Shown here: piece after piece, positions 19,194 through 28,207 of the stretch
Numbering within the stretch: the first letter of the stretch is position 1
How the letters are laid out: each line of letters opens with the position of its first letter
Assembly: GCF_014650455.1 (NCBI RefSeq)
Contig: NZ_BMUZ01000022.1
Span: forward strand, 19,247 to 83,246
Direction: 5' to 3'
DNA: 64,000 nt
Source of the DNA: Streptomyces xanthochromogenes
GTDB lineage: Bacteria; Actinomycetota; Actinomycetes; Streptomycetales; Streptomycetaceae
Notes under the pieces: model-generated
Database searches by the model: none
Told to the model about the DNA's origin: nothing
Seen by the model: the letters and a program-made list of their open reading frames with translations, nothing else
Position numbers and translations under genes: made by a program

Positions 19194-19526
19194 TCAGGCA
19201 CTGCGGGGGGTGGCGGTGGATGAATCGGGCTGTGTCTCCGACTCGAAAAGCTGGTGGTCACGTTGGTCGAGATTGACGAAGACCATGCCGTACCGGACCA
19301 CGCAGCGAATGGGCTGCGGCGCCCCGCGCGGCCGGCGCAGGCATCGGTAGGCACGTACGTCCTCGTCGTCCTCACGGGCGATCAGGATCGGCTCACCGAG
19401 CAGGGTGACCATCAACGAATCGCCACGGAACGGAACTGCTGTGGCGAGGTCGATGAAATGCCACCCCGAGCGGTAGGCCGTGGCCATTTCGCGCCGGAAG
19501 GTGCGGTCGTCGGGCGGGAAGCTCAT
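19194..19526 (-). CDS. Truncated Rieske-oxygenase-like protein lacking iron ligands
   Basis: 110 aa. Residues 6-90 follow the start of Rieske ring-hydroxylating oxygenase alpha subunits: FRREMATAYRSGWHFIDLA, VPFRGDSLMVTLLGEPIL, VRAYRCLRRPRGAP, then RYGMVFVNLDQ. The two-Cys/two-His cluster is absent: the first CxH reads CLRRP and the second CxxH loop is missing, as is the whole catalytic domain (normal length 350-450 aa). Its ATG (19526) overlaps the TGA of the DISWE peptide gene in ATGA, so the two are translated together. Low third-position GC sets the pair apart from neighbours. Possible peptide-binding or modification partner; inference only. Confidence 0.65.
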   Translation of the reverse strand: MSFPPDDRTFRREMATAYRSGWHFIDLATAVPFRGDSLMVTLLGEPILIAREDDEDVRAYRCLRRPRGAPQPIRCVVRYGMVFVNLDQRDHQLFESETQPDSSTATPRSA

Positions 19527-19729
19527 GCGACAGCACCCGCAGGTGCGGACTCCCAGGAGATGTCCGTGTTCGCGCCCTTCGGTGCGATCTCCCAGCTGAT
19601 GTCCTGGGCGGTCGTGACTCCGGACTTCGCGGGGTGGGTCTCCCAAGAAATGTCCCCAGGCGCCGAGAGAGCGCAGAGAGCAGCCGCCACAACGGCTGTC
19701 GTGCTTAGTGCTCGAACCATCCTGCTCAT
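19523..19729 (-). CDS. Exported small peptide with three DISWE motifs (candidate precursor peptide)
   Basis: 68 aa. The N-terminus is signal-like: basic residues (SRMVR), then hydrophobic ALSTTAVVAAALCALSA, with a plausible cleavage near residue 23-25. The rest contains three near-identical motifs: DISWETHP (26-33), DISWEIAP (43-50) and DISWESAP (56-63), separated by short Ser/Thr/Gly/Lys linkers. GGAG lies 7 bases before ATG 19729. The stop overlaps the start of the Rieske-like gene (ATGA). The layout resembles a multi-core precursor or a repeat-bearing secreted signal. A divergent HTH regulator starts 131 bases away. No known family recognised. Confidence 0.7.
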   Translation of the reverse strand: MSRMVRALSTTAVVAAALCALSAPGDISWETHPAKSGVTTAQDISWEIAPKGANTDISWESAPAGAVA

Positions 19730-19860
19730 GGCCGATCTCCACCTCTTTTGATCATTACCTCCCCCCGCGGATACGACGATGGCCCACTCCGACCACTTCC
19801 ACCAGCGCAGCCAGGCATCATGTTCCTGTAATTCAAAAGGATGAGGGGGGTGCAACTAGG

Positions 19861-20838
19861 TTGAAACAGGGGCATATAGGACACGATCACGGCCCAGTTG
19901 ATCTGTGCGAGACAGGAACGGCTCTGTACGCCCTTGCCCTGCGTACGGGCGGGATTACCCGCTCAGAGGCCGACTCCGCCCCGTGTCTGGTCGACCTGAC
20001 CCTGCTGCGCCCCGATCCCGACGACGCCCAGCTGCTGCGGCCGGTTCCACCCACCGTGGTGCTCAACCTGCTGACCCAGCCGCTGGAACGCGAGATCCAG
20101 GAGCGCCGCAAGCTCTCGGTCGCCCTCGCCAACACCTTCGAGCCGTTCATGTCGATCGCGACGCCCTCGCTCAGCGGCACCCACGCGATCACCGTCCTCG
20201 AAGGCCTGGAACTGATCAACGCGACGCTCGACCGCGTGATCGACGAGTGCAGCGAGGAACTCCTCGTCATCCAGCCCGGCAGCGGCCGCCGCCCCGAGAC
20301 CTTCGAGGCCGCCCTGCGGCGCATCGAACCGCTGGTCGCCCGCGGTGTCCAGATGCGCACCCTCTACCAGCACACCGCCCGCCACCACAGTGCCACCATC
20401 GGCTATGTGGAACGGATCGCTCCGTACGGTCTCGAAGTGCGCACCCTGGAAGAGATCATCGACCGGCTCATCATCATGGACCGCAAGGTCGCCTTCATCC
20501 CCGCCCGCAGCGACCGCCAAGTCGCCCTGGAACTGCGCCACGAGGGGCTCGTGCAGTACCTGGTCGGGGTCTTCGACCAGTTCTGGCAGTACGCCGTCCC
20601 GTGGGACGACGAGGTGCCGTACCACCTGGAGACGGCCGGCATCACCGGCGTCCAGCGCTCCATCGCCAAGCTCCTGGTGGAGGGCCATGTCGACGAGGCC
20701 ATAGCGCGCAGGCTCGGCATGAACGTCCGCACCTGCCGCGCGCACATCGCCAAGCTCGCCGCGGCCCTCGGCAGCGGCAGCCGGGCCCAACTCGGCTACC
20801 TCATCGCCCAGTCGGGCATCCTGGACAAGGACGCCTGA
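19861..20838 (+). CDS. PLD-like / LuxR-type HTH regulator, copy 1
   Basis: About 325 aa from TTG 19861 (GAGGGGGG about 10 bases upstream). An N-terminal segment (HDHGPVDLCETGTALYALAL, CLVDLTLLRPDP) is followed by a TrmB/PLD-like sensor domain (about 110-250: LIVIQP-like LLVIQPGSG, GVQMRTLYQH, EVRTLEEIIDRLIIMDRKVAFIPA) and a C-terminal winged LuxR-type HTH (ITGVQRSIAKLLVEGHVDEA, LGMNVRTCRAHIAKLAAALG). No HKD catalytic motif, so the PLD-like part is a sensor. The start is supported by alignment of GHDHG with AHPHG in copy 3. Divergent from the DISWE peptide, it is its likely regulator. Confidence 0.75.
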   Translation: MKQGHIGHDHGPVDLCETGTALYALALRTGGITRSEADSAPCLVDLTLLRPDPDDAQLLRPVPPTVVLNLLTQPLEREIQERRKLSVALANTFEPFMSIATPSLSGTHAITVLEGLELINATLDRVIDECSEELLVIQPGSGRRPETFEAALRRIEPLVARGVQMRTLYQHTARHHSATIGYVERIAPYGLEVRTLEEIIDRLIIMDRKVAFIPARSDRQVALELRHEGLVQYLVGVFDQFWQYAVPWDDEVPYHLETAGITGVQRSIAKLLVEGHVDEAIARRLGMNVRTCRAHIAKLAAALGSGSRAQLGYLIAQSGILDKDA

Positions 20839-20843
20839 GCCGC

Positions 20844-21674
20844 TCACGCCGGGCCGCCGAGGCCGGCCCGGGCGATGCGCACGCCGAGCTGGGCGCGGCT
20901 GGAGGTGCCGAGCGCCTCGGCGAGGCGGCCGATGTGGTGGCGGCAGGTGCGCACACTGATGCCGAGCCGCTGGGCGACGACCGCGTCCTGGTGGCCCTCG
21001 GCCAGCAGCGCCGCGATGACCCGCTCGCGGTGCGTGATGCCCGCGATCCCGGTCGCCGCCGGGACGGGCTCGGACAGCGGGACGGCCCGGTTCCACAGGC
21101 ACTCGAAGTACGTCACCAGATGCCCGACCAGCGCAGGCTGGCGCAGTTCCAGAGCGCTGGTGCGCTCGGGGTTGGCGGGCAGGAACGCCACCGTGCGGTC
21201 GAAGACCATCATCCGCTCGATGACCTCGTCCAGGGTGCGCACCTCGGCGCCGTCGCCGAGCCGCTCCAGATAGGCGCCCAGGGCCGGTCCGTACCGGGCG
21301 ACGTGCGTGTACAGGGTGCGCATCCGGGCGCCGCGGGCCACCAGCGCCGGGTCCCGGGTGGAGGCGTGCGCCAGGATGCTGGGCGAGCGGATGCCGTCGG
21401 GCTGCACGGTCAGCATCTCGGTGACGCAGCCGGCGGAGGCCTCGGCGATGGCCCCGTCGATCGCCTCGAAGCCGTCGAGCACCCGGACGGCCTGTCCCGG
21501 CCGCGGGGCGCCCGGGGTGAGCGAGGCGTACCGCTCGAAGGCCTCGGCCACCGCGCCCGCGCGGCGGCGCGTCTCGGCGAGGCCGTCGTGGATGCCGCGC
21601 ACGAGCAGGGCCACGGCCGCGGCGTCCACCACGCCGCCGTCCGGCCCCGCATCCCCGTGAGTCGAGCTGTTCAT
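20844..21674 (-). CDS. PLD-like / LuxR-type HTH regulator, copy 2 (shorter N-terminus)
   Basis: 276 aa paralogue of copies 1 and 3. The sensor region carries MLTVQPDGIR, ARMRTLYTHVARYG, EVRTLDEVIERMMVFDRTVAFLP, and the HTH reads THRERVIAALLAEGHQDAVVAQRLGISVRTCRHHIGRLAEALG. It lacks most of the N-terminal LCxxxxxxY domain present in the other two copies. ATG 21674 is chosen; GTG 21686 is possible and neither has a strong ribosome site. It converges on copy 1 with only 5 bases between stops. Regulators of this group are common in streptomycetes but ligands are unknown. Confidence 0.75.
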   Translation of the reverse strand: MNSSTHGDAGPDGGVVDAAAVALLVRGIHDGLAETRRRAGAVAEAFERYASLTPGAPRPGQAVRVLDGFEAIDGAIAEASAGCVTEMLTVQPDGIRSPSILAHASTRDPALVARGARMRTLYTHVARYGPALGAYLERLGDGAEVRTLDEVIERMMVFDRTVAFLPANPERTSALELRQPALVGHLVTYFECLWNRAVPLSEPVPAATGIAGITHRERVIAALLAEGHQDAVVAQRLGISVRTCRHHIGRLAEALGTSSRAQLGVRIARAGLGGPA

Positions 21675-21787
21675 ACTGCCCACCACGATGCATCGGGAGC
21701 CGCTCGGCCACCACCATCATGTTGCTGCACTGCATCAACTGGAGGCGGAATAAAGGACGACATGTCCGCATGCCGGTGCACCGCGGA

Positions 21788-22762
21788 TCAGCGGGGGTGC
21801 GCGTCGAGGCCCGACTGGGCTATGCGGACGCCGAGTTGGGTGCGGCTGGAGCTGCCCAGCGCCGCGGCGAGACGGCTGATGTGGTGGCGGCAGGTGCGCA
21901 CGCTGATGCCGAGCCGCTGGGCGATCACCGCGTCCTGGTGGCCCTCGGCGAGCAGCGCCGCGATGACCCGCTCGCGGTGCGTGATGCCCTCGAAGTCGGT
22001 GGCCGCGGGCACCGCGTCGCTCAGCGGCACCGCGAGCCGCCACAGCCGCTCGAAGACGGTGGCGAGGTATTCGACGAGCGCCGGATGGCGCAGCTCCAGG
22101 GCGCTGGTGTCGTCCGCGGCGGCGGGGATGATCGCCACCGTACGGTCGAAGAGCAGCAGCCGGTCGGTGACCTCGTCCAGGGTGCGCACCTCCACCGCCC
22201 GGCCATCCAACTGGTGCAGATAGTCGTGGAGTCCGGGGCCGTGGCGGGCCACGTGCGTGTAGAGGGTGCGGATGCGCACTCCCCGGTCCAGCATGTCCAG
22301 GGCGCGGGGCAGGGCCTGCGACAGGATGTGCTCGGGCCGGATGCCGCGGGGCTGGATGGTGAGCGATTCGGTGGTGCAGCCGGCTATCGCGTCGTCGATG
22401 GCCGCGTTGATGCGCGGGATGCCGTCCAGGACGCGGATGGCCTCGCTGTCGGCCGCCGCCGGCGCGCCGAGGGCGGCGAAGCGCTCGAACGCCGCCGCCA
22501 CCACGCCCGTTCGGGCCTGGCTCGCCGCGATGTCCTCGTGGACGCCGCGCAGCAGCCGGGCCATCACCGCCTGCGGGGAGGTCGGGAGCAGCCAGTCGAG
22601 GGCGGCCGGGTCGGGGTGCAGCAGGCCCAGGTCGATCAGGCAGGTGGCCTCGCGCGCGTCCTCGCGCGCGATCCGCCCGGCCCGCAGCGCGTCCGCGTAC
22701 GCCCGTTCCGCGGGCGGACACAGCCGGTCCGCGCCGTGCGGATGCGCCACCTGCTCCGACAT
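21788..22762 (-). CDS. PLD-like / LuxR-type HTH regulator, copy 3
   Basis: 324 aa. Full-length relative of copy 1: HPHGADRLCPPAERAYADAL, CLIDLGLLHPDP, sensor LTIQPRGIRPEHI, GVRIRTLYTHVARHG, EVRTLDEVTDRLLLFDRTVAIIPA and C-terminal HTH THRERVIAALLAEGHQDAVIAQRLGISVRTCRHHIS, nearly identical to copy 2. The stretch around the HTH shared with copy 2 points to a recent duplication of 2 and 3. ATG 22762 has GGGAGG 11 bases upstream; the frame stays open to 22825. Same strand as copy 2, 113 bases apart, possibly an operon. Confidence 0.78.
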   Translation of the reverse strand: MSEQVAHPHGADRLCPPAERAYADALRAGRIAREDAREATCLIDLGLLHPDPAALDWLLPTSPQAVMARLLRGVHEDIAASQARTGVVAAAFERFAALGAPAAADSEAIRVLDGIPRINAAIDDAIAGCTTESLTIQPRGIRPEHILSQALPRALDMLDRGVRIRTLYTHVARHGPGLHDYLHQLDGRAVEVRTLDEVTDRLLLFDRTVAIIPAAADDTSALELRHPALVEYLATVFERLWRLAVPLSDAVPAATDFEGITHRERVIAALLAEGHQDAVIAQRLGISVRTCRHHISRLAAALGSSSRTQLGVRIAQSGLDAHPR

Positions 22763-22843
22763 GCCCCTGCCCGCCTCCCTGCCACCGAGACCGATGACCT
22801 TATCCCGATCGGGTTGCCGGTTCACGACGGCTCGGCACGCGCG

Positions 22844-22876
22844 AGGCCCGCCGCCCCGGAACGGGACGACGGGCCT
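22844..22876. terminator. Hairpin ending the dnaK operon
   Basis: AGGCCCG (22844-22850) pairs with CGGGCCT (22870-22876), with further GC pairing inside the loop. It lies 34 bases beyond the hspR stop. Confidence 0.55.
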
Positions 22877-22909
22877 GTGACGCGCTGTCAGGAGCTGGCC
22901 CCGGCAGGG

Positions 22910-23377
22910 CTACTCCGAGGACCTCTTGGGCCGCCAGACGACCAGCGCGCTGGTCTGCTGGACGTCCTGGTACGGGACCAGGTCCCGCCGGTAGGAGGCG
23001 TGCACCTGGGCCTCGCGCTGCTGCATCGCGACGGCCGCGCCCTCGACCGCGGAGGACAGCTCCGCGACCCGGGCCTGGAGCGCCGCCACCTGGTTCTCCA
23101 ACTCGATGATGCGCTTGATGCCCGCCAGGTTGATGCCCTCGGTCTGCGACAACTCCTGGACGTTGCGCAGCAGTTCGATGTCGCGGGCCGAGTAGCGCCG
23201 GCCGCGCCCGGCCGTGCGGTCGGGCGAGACCAGGCCGAGGCGGTCGTACTGCCGCAGGGTCTGCGGATGCAGACCGGAGAGCTGGGCCGCCACCGAGATG
23301 ACGTACACCGGCGTCTCGTCGGTCAACTCGTACGCCCGGCCGCCGAATTGAGGCTGCCGACGCTGGCGGGGATCCAT
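22910..23377 (-). CDS. hspR: HspR heat-shock repressor (MerR family)
   Basis: 155 aa. MerR-type DNA-binding domain: PVYVISVAAQLSGLHPQTLRQYDRLGLVSPDR (about 23-54), wing GRGRRYSARDIELLRNVQEL, then a coiled coil with LENQVAALQARVAELSSAV. HspR binds HAIR inverted repeats and uses DnaK as corepressor, closing a feedback loop on its own operon and on clpB. ATG 23377 begins one base after the dnaJ stop, so it is the last gene of dnaK-grpE-dnaJ-hspR. Confidence 0.96.
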   Translation of the reverse strand: MDPRQRRQPQFGGRAYELTDETPVYVISVAAQLSGLHPQTLRQYDRLGLVSPDRTAGRGRRYSARDIELLRNVQELSQTEGINLAGIKRIIELENQVAALQARVAELSSAVEGAAVAMQQREAQVHASYRRDLVPYQDVQQTSALVVWRPKRSSE

Positions 23378-23378
23378 G

Positions 23379-24566
23379 TCATGCTCCCTTCGCGGCCTGG
23401 AACAGTTCTGCTCGCGGGTCCTCGCCCGCGGTCGCCTCGCGGTAGGTCTCCAAGGCCTCGCGGGCCTTGTCGTCCAGCTCCTTCGGCACGGCCACCTCGA
23501 CCGTGACGAGCAGGTCGCCCCGGGTGCCGTCCTTGCGGACCGCGCCCTTGCCGCGGGCCCGCATCGTACGGCCGTTGGGGGTGCCCGCGGGCAGTTTCAG
23601 GGTGACCGGCGGACCGCTGAGCGTGGGCACCTTGACCTCGGCGCCGAGAGCCGCCTCCGTGAAGGTGACCGGCACGGTGACCGTCAGGTTGTCGTCCTTG
23701 CGGCCGAATACCGGGTGCGCGTCGACGTGCACCACGACGTACAAGTCGCCCGCGGGGCCGCCCCGTTCGCCCGGCGCGCCCTTGCCGCGGAGCCGGATGC
23801 GCTGGTTGTTGCTGACGCCGGCCGGGATGCGGACCTGCATGGTGCGCGAGGAGCGCGCCCGGCCGCTGCCCTTGCAGACGTCGCAGGGGTTCTCGGCGAT
23901 CAGGCCGCGGCCCTTGCAGTCCACGCACGGGTCGGTCAGCGAGAAGCCGCCGCCCGAGCCGCGCGAGACCTGCCCCGTACCGACGCAGGTCGGGCACACC
24001 CGGGGGGTGCCGTTCTTGTCGCCGGTGCCCGAACAGGCCTTGCAGGGGGCCTGGCTGGACAGCCGGATCGGGACCGTGGCCCCGTCGACCGCCTCGGTGA
24101 AGCTGAGCCTCACCTCGGACTCCAGGTCCTGGCCGCGGCGCGGCTGGGTGCGCTGGCCGGTGCCCGCGCCGCCCCGGTTGAACAGGCCGCCGAACACGTC
24201 GCCGAGCCCGCCGCCGAAGCCGCCGGCGCCCGCGCCGCCCCCGCCGGGCTGCTGCCCGCCGAACAGGTCGCCCAGGTCGAAGTTGAAGCTGCCGCCGCCC
24301 GCGCCCGGTCCGGCCCGGAAGCCTCCGTTGCCGAACAGGGCGCGCGCCTCGTCGTACTCCTTGCGCTTCTTGGGGTCGCCGAGGATGTCGTTCGCCTCGG
24401 AGATCTCCTTGAAGCGCTCCTCCGCCTTGGTGTCGCCCTTGTTGGCGTCGGGGTGGTTCTCGCGCGCGAGCTTGCGGTACGCCTTCTTGATCTCGGCGTC
24501 CGTGGCGTCCTTGGGGACGCCGAGAACCTTGTAGTAGTCCTTCTCGACGAAGTCCTTCGTGTTCAT
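23379..24566 (-). CDS. dnaJ: DnaJ co-chaperone (Hsp40)
   Basis: 395 aa class A J-protein that delivers clients to DnaK and stimulates its ATPase. Seen: J-domain with HPD in ARENHPDANKGD (about 36-38), Gly/Phe-rich region (FGNGGFRAGPGAGGGSFNF, GGGGAGAGGFGGG), four zinc repeats CKACSGTG, CPTCVGTG, CVDCKGRG and CDVCKGSG, then the substrate-binding C-terminal domain. The start matches the canonical actinobacterial MNTKDFVEKDYYKVLG. Third gene of the operon. Confidence 0.97.
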   Translation of the reverse strand: MNTKDFVEKDYYKVLGVPKDATDAEIKKAYRKLARENHPDANKGDTKAEERFKEISEANDILGDPKKRKEYDEARALFGNGGFRAGPGAGGGSFNFDLGDLFGGQQPGGGGAGAGGFGGGLGDVFGGLFNRGGAGTGQRTQPRRGQDLESEVRLSFTEAVDGATVPIRLSSQAPCKACSGTGDKNGTPRVCPTCVGTGQVSRGSGGGFSLTDPCVDCKGRGLIAENPCDVCKGSGRARSSRTMQVRIPAGVSNNQRIRLRGKGAPGERGGPAGDLYVVVHVDAHPVFGRKDDNLTVTVPVTFTEAALGAEVKVPTLSGPPVTLKLPAGTPNGRTMRARGKGAVRKDGTRGDLLVTVEVAVPKELDDKAREALETYREATAGEDPRAELFQAAKGA

Positions 24567-24611
24567 CGACGTCCCTCCTTCCGGACGATCACGGCTCTCA
24601 TGACCGCTGCG

Positions 24612-25249
24612 TCAGCCCTTGTCGGGGCCACCGCTCTCCTCGTCGCTCGACTTCTCTTCCTTGGCGGCCGCACCCGGCTGGGGCTCGGCCACCGCGACCC
24701 GCGCGGGGCGGATCGTACGCTCGCCGATCCGGTAGCCCGGCTGCAGGATCGCCACGCAGGTCGTCTCGGTGACGTCCGGCGCGTAGCTGTGCATCAGGGC
24801 CTCGTGGACCGTCGGGTCGAAGGGCTCGCCCTCCTTGCCGAACTGCTGGAGGCCCATCTTCGCGGCGACCGTCTCGAGAGACTCGGCCACCGACTTGAAG
24901 CCGCCGGTCAGTTCGCCGTGTTCACGGGCCCTGCCGATGTCGTCGAGCGTGGGCAGCAGCTCGGTCAGGAGGCCGGCGACGGCGATCTCCTTGACCGTGA
25001 CGCGGTCCCGCTCCACGCGACGGCGGTAGTTCTGGTACTCGGCCTGGAGGCGCTGGAGGTCCGTGGTGCGCTCGGTGAGCGCCGTCTGGGCCTGGTCCAG
25101 CTGGGCCTGCAGGGCGATGTCCTTGGCAGCGTCCCCGGCCGGGGCCGCCTTCTCCTCCTCGGAGGAGTCGGCGGCCTTCGGCTCGGCGTCTTCCTGAGCG
25201 CCGGAGGGGACGTCGGGCTTCTCCTCGAAGCCCGGGGTCTCCTCCGTCA

Positions 25250-25250
<1 letters not shown>
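24612..25250 (-). CDS. grpE: GrpE nucleotide exchange factor
   Basis: 212 aa. An acidic disordered N-terminus (about 1-50), then a long coiled coil (LQAQLDQAQTALTERTTDLQRLQAEYQNYRRR) and the beta-wing head (LTELLPTLDDIGRAREHGEL, FGKEGEPFDPTVHEALM). It exchanges ADP on DnaK. Its ATG (25250) shares one base with the dnaK TGA (TGATG), indicating coupling. Confidence 0.96.
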
Positions 25251-27103
<1,853 letters not shown>

Positions 27104-27124
27104 TTCGATTCCTCCAGATGACTA

Positions 27125-27145
27125 CTTGAGTGGATCTGGCTCAAG
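27125..27145 (-). promoter_or_regulatory. HAIR operator 1 of the dnaK operon
   Basis: CTTGAGT-N7-GCTCAAG on the plus strand, one mismatch to CTTGAGT-N7-ACTCAAG. It covers the predicted transcription start and ends at the -10 element, so bound HspR would block RNA polymerase. Confidence 0.9.
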
Positions 27146-27172
27146 GATGCATGACCGTTCCCGCCGCGTCAA
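27144..27172 (-). promoter_or_regulatory. dnaK operon promoter
   Basis: On the minus strand TTGACG (27172-27167), a 17-base spacer and CATCCT (27149-27144) form a sigma-HrdB-type promoter, squeezed between two HAIR operators. The predicted start lies about 34 bases before the dnaK ATG. Confidence 0.65.
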
Positions 27173-27176
27173 CAGA

Positions 27177-27197
27177 GCTGAGTGCAGCCGACTCAAG
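27177..27197 (-). promoter_or_regulatory. HAIR operator 2 of the dnaK operon
   Basis: GCTGAGT-N7-ACTCAAG on the plus strand, two mismatches in the left arm, immediately upstream of the -35 element. Confidence 0.75.
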
Positions 27198-27307
27198 TTT
27201 TATCCTGCGCTTATCTGCAAGAGGAGTCATAAGCGCAGGTCAGGGGCGCTTTCTAGGCTTACCCGGTTCGCGCTGGAGTATGTCTCATCGTGCCCCGTTC
27301 GACGCTC

Positions 27308-28081
27308 TCACACCACCGCGGCGGCCTGCGCGGGCACCTGCTCGCCGGGGGCCGGGCCGTCCTCGCGCAGCAGCACCAGGTCGCACTGGAGCAGCCGGCC
27401 GTCGCGCGGATCGGTGAAGCCGGGCTCCAGGGACATCAGGGTCAGGCCGAGGCCGTCGCGGGTGCGCGCGAGCAGCTCGTCGAAGAGCTCGGCGCCCTCG
27501 AAGAGCGGCACCAGCGGCGCCCCGATCCGCACCCCGCAGATCTCGTCCGCGAACCGCCCTGCCCCGTCCAGGACTTGGGCCTCGTACCCCTGCACGTCGA
27601 GCGCGACGAAGACCCGTTCGCCGGGCGCGGTGACCTGCTCCCACAGCTCGTCCAGGCGCCGCGTCTCCACGATGACGTCGCCGGTGCACGCGGTGCGCGG
27701 GGCCGCCGCGCGGTGCCGGGGCAGCATCGCGCGCAGGGAACTCGCGGGGCCCCAGTCGCCGGAGATGTTGAGGGTCGCGGTGCCCGAGCGGTCGCCGAGC
27801 GCGTACGGCAGCACGCTCCAGGTGTCGTCGAGGGCGGCGCGGTGGCGGAGTTCGGCGCGGGGCTGGCGCAGCGGCTCGAAGGAGACGATGCGGCCGCGGT
27901 AGCCGGCCTCGCGCAGCCGGGCGGCGAAGTCGCCGCGGTGCGCGCCGACGTCGAGGACCAGGTCGATCTCGTACCGGGCGAGCAGCCGGACCAGGGCGTG
28001 GCCGCCGGGGCGGTGGCGGACCACGTCGATGCCGAGGCGGCGCAGTGCGCGGTGCAGCCGGTGCAGGAGGGTGGTCATCAC
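27308..28081 (-). CDS. FkbM-type methyltransferase
   Basis: 257 aa SAM-dependent O-methyltransferase-like protein. Seen: motif I IDLVLDVGAHRGDFAARLREAG, IVSFEPLRQPRAEL (post-I acidic region), VIVETRRLDELW and VFVALDVQGYEAQVLDG, which together define the FkbM family. FkbM proteins methylate sugar or polyketide hydroxyls; next to a WecA-like transferase and an epimerase, a glycan target is likely. ATG 28081 or the following ATG can start it. Preceded by a repeated GCGGGTTGCCG array. Confidence 0.82.
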   Translation of the reverse strand: MMTTLLHRLHRALRRLGIDVVRHRPGGHALVRLLARYEIDLVLDVGAHRGDFAARLREAGYRGRIVSFEPLRQPRAELRHRAALDDTWSVLPYALGDRSGTATLNISGDWGPASSLRAMLPRHRAAAPRTACTGDVIVETRRLDELWEQVTAPGERVFVALDVQGYEAQVLDGAGRFADEICGVRIGAPLVPLFEGAELFDELLARTRDGLGLTLMSLEPGFTDPRDGRLLQCDLVLLREDGPAPGEQVPAQAAAVV

Positions 28082-28100
28082 GGGCGTACTGCTCCCTGCT

Positions 28101-28206
28101 GGAGGCGGGTTGCTTGCTGGCGGGGCGGGTTGCCGAAGGCGGGTTGCCGGAGCCGGGTTGCCGGAGGCGGGTTGCCGCCGGGGGCGGGCTGCCGCCGGGG
28201 GCGGGG
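28101..28206. repeat. Degenerate GCGGGTTGCCG tandem array
   Basis: At least seven imperfect units, mostly 14 bases (for example GGAGGCGGGTTGCC), run between the WecA-like gene end and the FkbM gene start. Units are GGAGGCGGGTTGC, GGGGCGGGTTGC, CGAAGGCGGGTTGC, CGGAGCCGGGTTGC, CGGAGGCGGGTTGC and two CGCCGGGGGCGGG variants. Confidence 0.75.
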
Positions 28207-28207
28207 T

